Part shown: positions 51,683 through 59,419 of the stretch, in pieces
Layout: each line of letters begins with the position of its first letter
Position numbering within the stretch: the first letter of the stretch is position 1
Program-made: the position numbers and the translations under genes
Notes under the pieces: model-generated
Database searches by the model: none
What the model was told of the DNA's origin: nothing
What the model saw: only the letters and a program-made list of their open reading frames with translations
NCBI GenBank assembly: GCA_002359635.1
Contig: DENJ01000043.1
Location: forward strand, 1 to 64,000
Direction of reading: 5' to 3'
Length of the DNA: 64,000 nucleotides
DNA from: Burkholderiales bacterium UBA2647
Lineage (GTDB): Bacteria > Pseudomonadota > Gammaproteobacteria > Burkholderiales > Burkholderiaceae_E

Positions 51683-52768
51683 CTAAAGAATGAGGGCGAC
51701 AGACTTAACCTGACACCACACAAGCGAACCTGGCCCGAGCGCGAGACGCTTAAGTGAGCGATAGGTAACATTGGCCAGCAAAACTTCCTGCTCACATCGA
51801 ACCCGAACCAGGGCCTGCGCAGGATGCTGAAAGGTCTCCACCGACTCGATCCTGCCCCATAAGTGGTTTTGTATCGTTGTATCTTCTTGTACTGTTTTGG
51901 TGAGACTGATATCTCTCGCGAGTATTCTGATACGTACCTTGCGGCCGATGGAAAGACCTTGATCACGGACCCAAACGCTACCGCTGGCAAATTGTAGCTG
52001 CACCAGGTGATTTGCCTCATCGCGATGCAGCACCACGGCATGGCTCACAATCCCAGCTTCTTCGCCAATCGCTAAGGCCAATGCCTGGGAGCGGCTGATC
52101 TCATCAATTGGACCCGAAGCGCTGACTCGCCCTTGATTAAGCAGCACCAGATGGTCGGCAAGACGCGCGAGTTCATCGACCGCGTGGGTCACATACACCA
52201 CAGGCATTTTCAATGCGTCGTGTAGACCCTCAAGCCAAGGCAAAACCTCGCGACGCCTTGACACATCGATTGAGGCCAGAGGTTCATCGAGCAGCAGGAG
52301 TTTGGGTTGAGTCGCGAGCGCGCGCGCGATGGCAACGCGTTGCCTTTCTCCGCCCGATAAGTGTTGCACCTGTCGATTAAGCAGGTGTTCGATACCCAAG
52401 AGTTTGACCGAATCCTGAAGGCCGGGGCTTTGCCCTGAGATACGGACCCGTTTTAAACCAAAAGTCAAGTTTTCATAAACATTTAAATGTTCAAAAAGAC
52501 TCGCCTCCTGAAAAACATAACCAATCTGACGTTGCCAGGTCGGCTTGAAAACATGGCGTTCGCTGTCGAGCCAGTATTCCATGCCGAGCTGAATCAAGCC
52601 GCGAGCCCGTTCAAGACCTGCCAAACAGCGAAGCAAGCTTGTCTTACCCGACCCGGATGGCCCAAAAAGCACGCTGATGCCCTGAAGCGGCAGGCTGAGA
52701 TCAAGATCGAGCGAAAAACTTTTGTGCTTGAGTTTGATCGCGATGCGTAGGCTTTCTGACGGGCTCAA
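51683..52768 (-). CDS. modC: Molybdate ABC transporter ATPase ModC
   Basis: A 361-residue ATPase. Walker A is LFGPSGSGKTSLLRCLAGLERA, signature HLSGGERQRVAIARAL, Walker B LLLLDEPLASID, and the H-loop YVTHAVDEL. The C-terminal 70 residues form a TOBE/Mop molybdate-sensing domain. Its start overlaps modB by 4 nt. It supplies molybdate for cofactor synthesis needed by SoxC and CoxL encoded on the same segment. Confidence 0.95.
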   Translation of the reverse strand: MSPSESLRIAIKLKHKSFSLDLDLSLPLQGISVLFGPSGSGKTSLLRCLAGLERARGLIQLGMEYWLDSERHVFKPTWQRQIGYVFQEASLFEHLNVYENLTFGLKRVRISGQSPGLQDSVKLLGIEHLLNRQVQHLSGGERQRVAIARALATQPKLLLLDEPLASIDVSRRREVLPWLEGLHDALKMPVVYVTHAVDELARLADHLVLLNQGRVSASGPIDEISRSQALALAIGEEAGIVSHAVVLHRDEANHLVQLQFASGSVWVRDQGLSIGRKVRIRILARDISLTKTVQEDTTIQNHLWGRIESVETFQHPAQALVRVRCEQEVLLANVTYRSLKRLALGPGSLVWCQVKSVALIL

Positions 52769-53448
52769 GTCAAGACCTTATCGTGGCGCGATTTGAGTTG
52801 CCCAAGCGCAAGGAGCACCAGAAAAGAAAACAGCAGCATTACCGCCGACAACAGATGTGCCTGCTCGTAAGCCATTGATTCGACATAACCATAAATCTGG
52901 GTCGATACAACCCGTGTCTGCCCTGGGATATTGCCGCCAATCATCAGGACGACGCCGAACTCTCCGATGGTATGCGCAAAACTTAGAACGGTTGCCGTCA
53001 GCAGACCCGGTTTAGCCAGAGGTAGGGCCACCGAAAAAAACGCATCGACAGGGCTTGCCCTTAGGGTGGCTGCAACCTCAAGAGGTCGCTTGCCCATGGC
53101 CTCAAAAGCGTACTGAATCGGCTGAACCGCAAAAGGTAAGGAGAAAATCAATGATCCGATCAGCAACCCTGTAAACGAAAATGAAAGCACGCCCAAACCG
53201 AGGCTTTGGGTGAGGCCCCCGAGCCATCCCTGCGGCCCGAGCATCACAAGAATGTAAAAGCCCAGCACAGTCGGTGGCAACACAAGGGGTAGGGTAATCA
53301 GTGCGGCGATCGGCTTGCGCCATACGGATGACGTTTGCGATAGCCACCACGCAATAGGCGTCGCAATGATGAGTAGCATCCCCGAACTAAGGCCTGCCAA
53401 CTTCAGCGTGAGTGCGATGGCAGGCCAAGCGTCGTTAAAAAAATTCAC
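52765..53448 (-). CDS. modB: Molybdate ABC transporter permease ModB
   Basis: A 227-residue permease with five or six membrane helices and the EAA-type loop AFEAMGKRPLEVAATLRASPVDAFFSVALPLAKPG, plus IGEFGVVLMIGGNIPGQTRVVSTQIYG, typical of ModB. The start is GTG 53448, with no Shine-Dalgarno and embedded in the last of three 13-bp tandem repeats. It overlaps modC. Confidence 0.95.
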   Translation of the reverse strand: MNFFNDAWPAIALTLKLAGLSSGMLLIIATPIAWWLSQTSSVWRKPIAALITLPLVLPPTVLGFYILVMLGPQGWLGGLTQSLGLGVLSFSFTGLLIGSLIFSLPFAVQPIQYAFEAMGKRPLEVAATLRASPVDAFFSVALPLAKPGLLTATVLSFAHTIGEFGVVLMIGGNIPGQTRVVSTQIYGYVESMAYEQAHLLSAVMLLFSFLVLLALGQLKSRHDKVLT

Positions 53449-53477
53449 AGCAAAAATTCACAGCAAAGGTTCACAGC
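53439..53477 (-). repeat. Three tandem 13-bp repeats spanning the modB start
   Basis: Units AAAAATTCACAGC occur at 53439-53451 and 53452-53464, with a variant AAAGGTTCACAGC at 53465-53477. Read on the minus strand each contains GTGAA; the GTG in the first unit is the modB start codon. The 13-nt period puts the other GTGs in different frames. Confidence 0.85.
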
Positions 53478-53491
53478 ACTCATGACCAAAG

Positions 53492-54265
53492 CTACAGATG
53501 ATAGCCAAAGGATCGAATCATGCTTTTAGCGCTCTCTGTTTTCAAAAAATTGATCAAAGCGAGCGCAGTGGGGTCGTTTTTGCCGGGGTTGAGCAGCACA
53601 GCGTTTTGATGAATCGGAGCATGGAGCGTATTCGGAACAATCCAGGCCGAGCCTTCTTTGAGTACACCGTTTTCAAAGACCTGCGACATCGCCACAAAGC
53701 CAAGCGCTGCATTCTCTGAGGCAACAAACTGAAAGGCTTGCGCAATATTGGAGGCTTCAACCAATTTCGGCGCGATGCGCTCGAGCAAACCAAGTTTACT
53801 GAGGGTCTCGATTGCTGCGGCGCCGTAAGGCGCAAGCTTTGGGTTGGCAATCGCTAAGCGGGCAAAAGCATCGGATTTAAGTATCTCGCCTTTGCTGTCT
53901 ACGAAACCGGGCTTTTTGCTCCACAAAACAAGACGACCTGTTGCATAGGTAAAGGCTGAGTCTTCCACCGCATGGCCATCACGGATGAGTCGTTGCGGGG
54001 TCTCGTCATCGGCTGCCAACAAGACGGCAAACGGTGCGCCGTTTCGAATTTGCGCATAAAACTGACCGGTTGCACCAAATGCAAGTCGCAGTTTATGGCC
54101 TGACTCCTTCTCAAAAACTGCAGCGATTATTTTCATGGGGCCGCTGAAATTCGATGCTACCGCAACCTGCAAGCCCGAGGCATGAACGCAGGCGCTCAAT
54201 AGCATCATCAGGGCCAGTGCGAAGTTGCGTTGAAGGCGCCGTATTAGGTCAAGGCGCCAAGTCAT
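53492..54265 (-). CDS. modA: Molybdate-binding protein ModA
   Basis: A 257-residue periplasmic oxyanion-binding protein. The signal is NFALALMMLLSACVHASG, then LQVAVASNFSGPMKIIAAVFEKESGHKLRLAFGATGQFYAQIRNGAPFAVLLAADDE, the ModA fold with its Ser and Ala/Asp ligand positions. The sequence ACVHASG could also suggest a lipobox (LLSAC), so the protein may be tethered. It starts 43 nt before modB and diverges from modE. Confidence 0.93.
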   Translation of the reverse strand: MTWRLDLIRRLQRNFALALMMLLSACVHASGLQVAVASNFSGPMKIIAAVFEKESGHKLRLAFGATGQFYAQIRNGAPFAVLLAADDETPQRLIRDGHAVEDSAFTYATGRLVLWSKKPGFVDSKGEILKSDAFARLAIANPKLAPYGAAAIETLSKLGLLERIAPKLVEASNIAQAFQFVASENAALGFVAMSQVFENGVLKEGSAWIVPNTLHAPIHQNAVLLNPGKNDPTALALINFLKTESAKSMIRSFGYHL

Positions 54266-54321
54266 TGAATGGTCTCTTCATTTGGAAAAATGATCAGTAA
54301 ACTGCTGAATGCAAACATATA

Positions 54322-54344
54322 CGCTATTCTATTTAAGAATAGCG
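54322..54344. promoter_or_regulatory. ModE operator between modA and modE
   Basis: CGCTATTC (54322-54329) and GAATAGCG (54337-54344) are perfect inverted arms with a 7-nt AT spacer. The outer CGCTAT/ATAGCG halves resemble the known ModE box (CGnTAT...ATAnCG). It lies in the gap between the divergent genes and would repress modABC, and possibly modE, when molybdate is plentiful. Confidence 0.7.
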
Positions 54345-54356
54345 GATTGGGAAAGC

Positions 54357-55148
54357 ATGATCGAAACCTATCCCCCGGCAATGAAACAAGCAAAGATCGA
54401 CTACAGCGAAGTTCTCGGCGTGAGAACAATCGATAAACGCCTGGACATTCTCCGTGCAATCCATGACGCCGGGTCGATCTCTGAAGCTGCCCGCCTTTGC
54501 GGCGTCAGCTATAAAGCTGCTTGGCAGGCCATTGAAACCTTGAGCAATCTTGCTGGGCTTGCACTTGTCGAGAAGCTTGTTGGTGGCTCAGGTGGCGGTG
54601 GCGCAAGACTCAACGAGGCTGGTCTTCGGGTTTTGGAGGTCTCAGACTTGCTGAATAGAGCTCGGGAGCAGACACTTGCTCGGATTGAAAACACGGGCAA
54701 GGTAGAGGGCCTTAATCTGCCGGGCATCGCAAGTGTTGGCTTTCGGACAAGTATGCGAAATCAACTGCCTTGTTCAGTTGAAAAAATAGAGCGACATTCA
54801 GCATCGGCACAAATTGAGCTTGCCATGGAGCGGCAGTCGCTTCAGGCACAAATCACCCATGAAAGCCTTGAACTGCTCCACCTAAAGCCAGGCCAAAAGG
54901 TCATCGCGATGTTCAAGGCAACCGCCGTAAGCATAGTCCCAAGCATGGTTGCAATGAAGGGTGTCAATCACTTGCAGGGCAGGGTGCTTCGGCGAGGCAA
55001 AGGGGTCTCAGGATTCGAAATTTCGCTGGAGGTAGGCACAGACCTGACGCTGGTAGGGTTTGCCGGTCCGCAAACGATCTTAAAAGGACGACAGTCCGCG
55101 GTGGCGGCGGTCGAGGCAAATGCTGTGGTGATTGCGGTGGCTTCCTGA
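54357..55148 (+). CDS. modE: Molybdate-responsive regulator ModE
   Basis: A 263-residue regulator. The N-terminal LysR-like winged helix (RLDILRAIHDAGSISEAARLCGVSYKAAWQAIETLSNLAG) is followed by the GGSGGGGARLNEAG wing, then two Mop domains that bind molybdate (SARNQ-like SMRNQLPCSVEKIER and the VSIVPSMVAMKGVNHLQGRVLRRGKG repeat). ATG 54357 is preferred because the dyad operator would otherwise lie inside the gene; GGGAAAG is upstream. The frame extends to 54309. Confidence 0.93.
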   Translation: MIETYPPAMKQAKIDYSEVLGVRTIDKRLDILRAIHDAGSISEAARLCGVSYKAAWQAIETLSNLAGLALVEKLVGGSGGGGARLNEAGLRVLEVSDLLNRAREQTLARIENTGKVEGLNLPGIASVGFRTSMRNQLPCSVEKIERHSASAQIELAMERQSLQAQITHESLELLHLKPGQKVIAMFKATAVSIVPSMVAMKGVNHLQGRVLRRGKGVSGFEISLEVGTDLTLVGFAGPQTILKGRQSAVAAVEANAVVIAVAS

Positions 55149-55155
55149 GCGTTGT

Positions 55156-55668
55156 TCAACGATGCGTCGATTTGCAAGGAGCGCCTTCACGTTCCAGGAG
55201 CGCGATTTTTCGTTCAAGCCCGCCAGCATAACCGGTGAGCCCGCCGCTTGCGCCGAGCACGCGATGACATGGCACAATAAGGCTGATGGGATTGCGACCA
55301 ATCGCAGCACCAACGGCACGGCTAGCGCCCGCTTGATCGATTTGTTGACTGATAGCCGAGTAACTCCTGGTTTGTCCAATCGGAATGTCCTGTAATGCCC
55401 GCCACACGGCTTGCTGGAAGCTTGTGCCAGCACTCAGATCCAGTCGCATCTGGAAGTGATTAAGCTCCCCACGGAACCACGCGTTGACTTGAGCTTCGGC
55501 CTGGGCTAAGGCATGACTGCACACGACAAACAGTTTGCCATCTAGCTGTGGCTGATGTTTTTGCCCTTCAAACCAGAGTCCGCAAAGGCCTGAGTCTGAA
55601 GCGGCGAGCACAATGTCCCCCAAGGGGCTACTGATGCGTTTGGCGGCACGGATGTGGTCGAACTTCAT
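55156..55668 (-). CDS. ogt: Methylated-DNA-protein-cysteine methyltransferase
   Basis: A 170-residue O6-alkylguanine DNA repair protein. The acceptor Cys is in NPISLIVPCHRVLGASGGLTGYAGGLERK; the recognition helix is SRAVGAAIGRNP. The N-terminal domain (ISSPLGDIVLAASDSGLCGLWFEGQKH) is complete. ATG 55668 overlaps the end of the Ada-AlkA gene by 4 nt, so two alkylation-repair steps are made together. It acts once, by suicide transfer. Confidence 0.94.
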   Translation of the reverse strand: MKFDHIRAAKRISSPLGDIVLAASDSGLCGLWFEGQKHQPQLDGKLFVVCSHALAQAEAQVNAWFRGELNHFQMRLDLSAGTSFQQAVWRALQDIPIGQTRSYSAISQQIDQAGASRAVGAAIGRNPISLIVPCHRVLGASGGLTGYAGGLERKIALLEREGAPCKSTHR

Positions 55669-57335
55669 GTTGAGCAGTCCTTTTGAACGATTGACGACGC
55701 TGATGTTGGCAAAGCGAGCGAGTGCCAGGCACGAATCACCGCGTAGCTTCGCCAAGGCATCCAGGCCTTGGCGTGTGCCATGGTTTGTTGCTTGGCCTTA
55801 GGCATCCCCTGAAGCCCTAAGGCCCGGTGCAAAGCCACATCGCCTGCAGGCAGGGCATCGCGGTGTCCCAACGCACGCATTGCAACGTACTGTGCTGTCC
55901 ATTCCCCGATGCCGGGAAGTTTGCAAAGCACTTGAATCGTATGCGCAATCGCGGCCTCGTCGTGTGGCATCGGTTCAAGCCTGAGATCGCCAGCGATCAC
56001 TGCTTTCGCAAGCGAAATGAGCGCAGCCTGGCGTTGTTTCACAATGCCTAGCGCACCGAGGGCGTCGCTTGAGGCCTGAGCGATGGCCTGGGGCTTTGGG
56101 AAAAGTTTGAGTGCATCAAGCGCGATATTTTCAACGGTAAGGCATGGACTGCGTTCGCCGATCAGGCGCAGTTGGGTGCCGAAGCGATCAACCATTCGTT
56201 GGGCGAAGGTTCGTCCAGCGGCTACCGTCACCTGTTGGCCAAGTACTGCACGAACAGCGAGTTCAAAGCCATCGAAAGCACCGGGCACCCTGAGCCCCTC
56301 ACCATCCGGGAAATCAACGTTTAAGACCTGATGAATCAAATGCGGGTCAGCGTCAAGGTCGAAGGCCTCGCGAACACGTTTGATGAGCGGGTGCAATCCC
56401 GGCAGCAGACTTTCGCTAAATATTAAGCAGATCTGCGGTCTGACAGGATCAAAGCGGCACTGAATCCAACCATTTAAGCGTTTGTTCAAAGCGCGAGGAT
56501 GCTGCATATCAATTGTCCGCGTGAGGCAGTGTTCGCCGACTGTCTCGATGCCCTTCAGTGCGCGTTGCCGCAAAAAACCCATCAGGGCTTTCAAGTCCAA
56601 GGGCGGCCGATAATCAAGCCGAACCCTGACGGTGCCATCCATCGCAGGCCCAGCTTGACGGACGCCGTGTTCCCGCAAACGGCTTGGACTCAGCTGGTAG
56701 TGGGCTTGAAAACTGTCGTTAAATCGACGAAGACTTGAAAAGCCTGACAGCGTGGCCACCTGAGCCATGGGCAGCTGGCTGTCGACCAGTAAGTGCTTAG
56801 CCCGCAGTAGCCGCTGAGTCTGTCGATACTGTAAGGGCGTGATACCCCAATGGCGTTCAAAGACACGGCGCAAATGGCGATCACTGATCCCAAGTTTCTG
56901 AGCAACATCCGCCATCGATTCGATGCCGCTTGCCCGCGGGCGTGCTGACCAGTAGGGGCGGTCGAGTAGGGCAGCGGCCTGACAGGCAAGGATGGCGCCG
57001 GCATCCTCGGTACTCCAGTGGCGATCGGCAGGGGCAAGCTCCGGACGACAACGCATGCAGGGACGAAAGCCTGCGGCTTCTGCCTGAGCGGCCATCAAAA
57101 AAAAGTGGCAATGTTCTTGTTTGGGTGTCTTTACGCGGCAGATTGGTCGGCAGTAAATACCGGTGCTGCTTATCCCGACGAAAAAATGGCCATCGTATTG
57201 AGCGTTTTTTGTACAAATCGCCTGATAGCAAGTCGTCGGGTCTAAAGTCGGCGCGGCATATAAAAATGAGCGACTTTTGGAAGTTGGTTGAATTGCATTT
57301 TTGGAATCATTATTCGCCTTATTCATCCTTGTCAT
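55665..57335 (-). CDS. Ada-AlkA fusion: methylphosphotriester sensor, AraC regulator and 3-methyladenine glycosylase
   Basis: A fused alkylation-response protein of 556 residues. From the N-terminus: the zinc Cys4 methyl-acceptor domain (HFFVGISSTGIYCRPICRVKTPKQEHCHFF and FRPCMRCRPEL), an AraC-type HTH pair (ESMADVAQKLGISDRHLRRVFERHWGITPLQYRQTQRLL), an AlkA N-terminal domain, and an HhH-GPD glycosylase (LPGIGEWTAQYVAMRALGHRDALPAGDVAL with the catalytic Asp). It lacks the Ogt domain of E. coli Ada, which is supplied by the overlapping next gene. ATG 57335 is one of two close starts (57326). Confidence 0.92.
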   Translation of the reverse strand: MTRMNKANNDSKNAIQPTSKSRSFLYAAPTLDPTTCYQAICTKNAQYDGHFFVGISSTGIYCRPICRVKTPKQEHCHFFLMAAQAEAAGFRPCMRCRPELAPADRHWSTEDAGAILACQAAALLDRPYWSARPRASGIESMADVAQKLGISDRHLRRVFERHWGITPLQYRQTQRLLRAKHLLVDSQLPMAQVATLSGFSSLRRFNDSFQAHYQLSPSRLREHGVRQAGPAMDGTVRVRLDYRPPLDLKALMGFLRQRALKGIETVGEHCLTRTIDMQHPRALNKRLNGWIQCRFDPVRPQICLIFSESLLPGLHPLIKRVREAFDLDADPHLIHQVLNVDFPDGEGLRVPGAFDGFELAVRAVLGQQVTVAAGRTFAQRMVDRFGTQLRLIGERSPCLTVENIALDALKLFPKPQAIAQASSDALGALGIVKQRQAALISLAKAVIAGDLRLEPMPHDEAAIAHTIQVLCKLPGIGEWTAQYVAMRALGHRDALPAGDVALHRALGLQGMPKAKQQTMAHAKAWMPWRSYAVIRAWHSLALPTSASSIVQKDCST

Positions 57336-57473
57336 TCTAGGCAAAAAGCATGGCCTCGTTAGCCATTTCCGGACATCATCTGAATCCAGTCCTGCGTAAG
57401 ATTATGCGTTCTTCAGTCATGGTCCGTACCAGGCTGGGATGAAGTCTTCTCAAATCAATGACGGCTTGTAACG

Positions 57474-57737
57474 ATGTATATACCAGCACACTTTCTATAT
57501 ACCAGCACACTTTGCAAATAAAGACGACGATGCGATTGTCAAATTACTTCAGTCGCATCCCTTGGGCGTGCTTGTTACCCAAGGGCCGCAGGGGCTGGCC
57601 ATGAACGTTATATCTCGCCCAATTGGTATCCGAGTAAACATCAGACGCACCGTCTGGTGCCTACATGGCACTATGAAGTGGTGCACGTTTATGGACGGCT
57701 CAGCGTTCAGGATCAGGAGAAATTCGTTCGCGCTAGC
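57474..57737 (+). pseudogene. paiB-type FMN-binding regulator, broken
   Basis: Remnants of a PaiB-like FMN-binding negative regulator remain in different frames. It begins MYIPAHF at ATG 57474, and after a 19-bp tandem duplication continues as ANKDDDAIVKLLQSHPLGVLVTQGPQGLA. It then jumps, with a frame change near 57610-57620, to ISPNWYPSKHQTHRLVPTWHYEVVHVYGRLSVQDQEKFVR. The core between LA(MN) and ISPNWYPSK, roughly 50-60 residues in relatives, is missing, and the C-terminus after EKFVR is lost where the neighbouring 96-residue gene ends. Upstream, 57336-57473 shows no other gene. Confidence 0.85.
57477..57513. repeat. 18-bp duplication inside the paiB remnant
   Basis: TATATACCAGCACACTTT occurs at 57477-57494 and 57496-57513, one nucleotide apart. 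The 19-nt period shifts the reading frame and gives an early TAA, so this duplication alone inactivates the gene. Confidence 0.9.
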
Positions 57738-57742
57738 GCCAC

Positions 57743-58033
57743 CTACATCAGACTTTGTGCGCCACCAGAGGATGCACCACGTTTTCCGCTTGCCTGTGCG
57801 GCCTGGGCGTGTTCAGACTTCTTTTGGGCAACTTCATGCTCTACGGTCTTCGGTGGTGGACGACCTGATGCAGCCGATTTACCCGCTTCGGACACTTCGA
57901 CCCTCACAGCTGGCTCGACCTTGGTTTGCTCGGGCTCCCGTTTTGCCTCGACCCGCTCGCGCTTGGGGGGTTCCTGAACAGGTTGTACCGGGGCGGCTGC
58001 TTTTGTCTGGGCGGGTGCTTGAATTGAAGCCAT
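57743..58033 (-). CDS. Disordered Pro/Glu/Lys/Ala-rich protein (96 residues)
   Basis: A 96-residue low-complexity protein (MASIQAPAQTKAAAPVQPVQEPPKRERVEAKREPEQ...), rich in Pro, Glu, Lys, Ala and without hydrophobic core, signal or Cys. GGAG lies 8 nt before ATG 58033, supporting translation. It follows paralogue B of the 66-residue protein by 38 nt on the same strand, so they likely share a transcript. Its stop lies 5 nt from the end of the paiB remnant. No family recognised; a linker or scaffold role is possible. Confidence 0.6.
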   Translation of the reverse strand: MASIQAPAQTKAAAPVQPVQEPPKRERVEAKREPEQTKVEPAVRVEVSEAGKSAASGRPPPKTVEHEVAQKKSEHAQAAQASGKRGASSGGAQSLM

Positions 58034-58071
58034 TTGAATCTCCGTGGTGCCGGATTAATCGCCGAACTTGC

Positions 58072-58272
58072 CTAGTGCTGCAGCAGGCGTTGCCTGTAGG
58101 CTTCCCGGAGCTTGGCGAGCTCTTTGGATGCAGTTGCCTTTTTCGTTTTTGATGCGTCTTTACTGCTCAATTCGCCGACGAGCGCTTTCATGCGCGAACC
58201 CATCGCGCTGCGATCGGGATCGTCGGCGCCCGAATGCAGTGCGATCATTAATGCGTCGGTGAAATCATCCAT
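58072..58272 (-). CDS. 66-residue small protein, paralogue B
   Basis: A helical 66-residue protein (MDDFTDALMIALHSGADDP...KELAKLREAYRQRLLQH) and close relative of the gene at 50010-50210. Changes between the two are mainly conservative, and length and reading frame are the same, which is a sign of selection on the protein. It is followed by the disordered 96-residue gene, which paralogue A lacks. No known family, signal or membrane helix seen. Function unknown. Confidence 0.75.
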   Translation of the reverse strand: MDDFTDALMIALHSGADDPDRSAMGSRMKALVGELSSKDASKTKKATASKELAKLREAYRQRLLQH

Positions 58273-58277
58273 GTGAA

Positions 58278-58311
58278 GGCTAACGGCGAGAAAAGTCGGC
58301 GGAAGTTAGCC
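58278..58311 (-). promoter_or_regulatory. Conserved dyad upstream of paralogue B
   Basis: GGCTAAC (58278-58284) and GTTAGCC (58305-58311) are perfect inverted arms 20 nt apart, 5 nt upstream of the start codon. The same element with the same spacing precedes paralogue A. It could be an operator or an RNA stem-loop sequestering the start region. Confidence 0.6.
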
Positions 58312-58420
58312 CGAAAATGTTTAGCCCTAGCGGCAAAAAATAAGCTCAGGCCTTGGATCTTGCCGCGGCAAAGGTTATGGCTCGCTACGCGCAGCGTGAC
58401 CTAGACAACAGCATGCCCTA

Positions 58421-58502
58421 GACAAAATGGACTATTCGGAAATCGAATCCCTGTAAAGGCTTGTCCATTGTTGTTGTGATGACATTTTGTCTTGGATACA
58501 CT
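58421..58502 (+). promoter_or_regulatory. Candidate cox promoter with inverted half-sites
   Basis: TTGTGA (58474-58479), 17 nt and TACACT (58497-58502) form a plausible sigma-70 promoter 27 nt upstream of coxM. A 9-bp motif GACAAAATG (58421-58429) recurs inverted as CATTTTGTC (58483-58491), between the two promoter boxes, a possible regulator site. Confidence 0.45.
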
Positions 58503-58529
58503 CGGACCAGGATTGCTTAGGAGACGCCG

Positions 58530-59390
58530 ATGATCCCACCGAGCTTTGATTACCACGCCCCTCGAACCATTCAGGATGCGGTCGGTTTGCTAACCCAGTT
58601 AGGCTCTGAAGCCAAATTACTTGCGGGCGGCCACAGTTTGTTGCCGATGATGAAACTGCGCTTTGCCCAACCTGCGCATTTGATCGACCTTAACCGGATC
58701 GATGAATTGCGTGGCATTGTTGATCAGGGCGACCATGTGCTCATCGGTGCGATGACGGTTGAAAATGATCTCATCAATTCACCTGTTTTGCGTGCCAAGG
58801 TGCCGCTGCTTCCAGAAGCAGCGGCCTTGATTGCTGACCCCCAAGTGCGTAATCGAGGCACCATCGGCGGTGATATCGCCCACGGTGACCCCGCCAACGA
58901 TCACCCCGCTTTGGCACTTGCGCTGAATGCAAGCTTTTGCCTGCAGGGTCCTCAAGGACGCCGTGAGGTCAAGGCAGACGACTTCTTTTTGGGTATTTTT
59001 ACCACTGCACTGGCTGAGGATGAGATTCTCGTCAGCATGACGGTACCTGCGTTTCCGGCCAAAACAGGCTGGGCCTATGAAAAGCTCAAACGAAAAACCG
59101 GCGATTGGGCAACGGCAGGTGCAGCGGTGGTGATGCGTGTGGAGAACGACCATGTGAGCCAGGTGCGTATCGCGCTCACCAATGTGGCGTCAACGGCCAT
59201 TCGCGTGAAATCAGCGGAAGACGCCCTGCTTGGCCAGGCACTTTCAGATGAAAGCATCAACGCTGCCGCTGACGCCGCAATGACTGCCTGCGACCCTGCT
59301 GAAGACTTGCGCGGCGATGTCGAATACAAAACCGCGATGGCAGGTCAGATGCTCAAAAGGGCAATTCGTCTTGCAGCATCACGCTGCTAA
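58530..59390 (+). CDS. coxM: CO dehydrogenase medium (FAD) subunit CoxM
   Basis: A 286-residue flavoprotein of the molybdenum hydroxylase family. FAD-binding motifs are LAGGHSLLPMMKLR and RNRGTIGGDIAHGDPANDHPALALAL. It carries electrons from the iron-sulfur subunit to quinone. GGAGACGCCG precedes the ATG. The order coxM-coxS-coxL is that of form I CO dehydrogenase operons. Confidence 0.93.
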   Translation: MIPPSFDYHAPRTIQDAVGLLTQLGSEAKLLAGGHSLLPMMKLRFAQPAHLIDLNRIDELRGIVDQGDHVLIGAMTVENDLINSPVLRAKVPLLPEAAALIADPQVRNRGTIGGDIAHGDPANDHPALALALNASFCLQGPQGRREVKADDFFLGIFTTALAEDEILVSMTVPAFPAKTGWAYEKLKRKTGDWATAGAAVVMRVENDHVSQVRIALTNVASTAIRVKSAEDALLGQALSDESINAAADAAMTACDPAEDLRGDVEYKTAMAGQMLKRAIRLAASRC

Positions 59391-59419
59391 ACGGCAACCG
59401 ATAACGAAGGAATTCATTC

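Noticed and set aside
57477..57513. CRISPR-like direct repeats here and at 29450-29503 and 50257-50300
   Set aside because: Each has only two or three copies with no unique spacers of regular length and no cas genes; they are tandem duplications.
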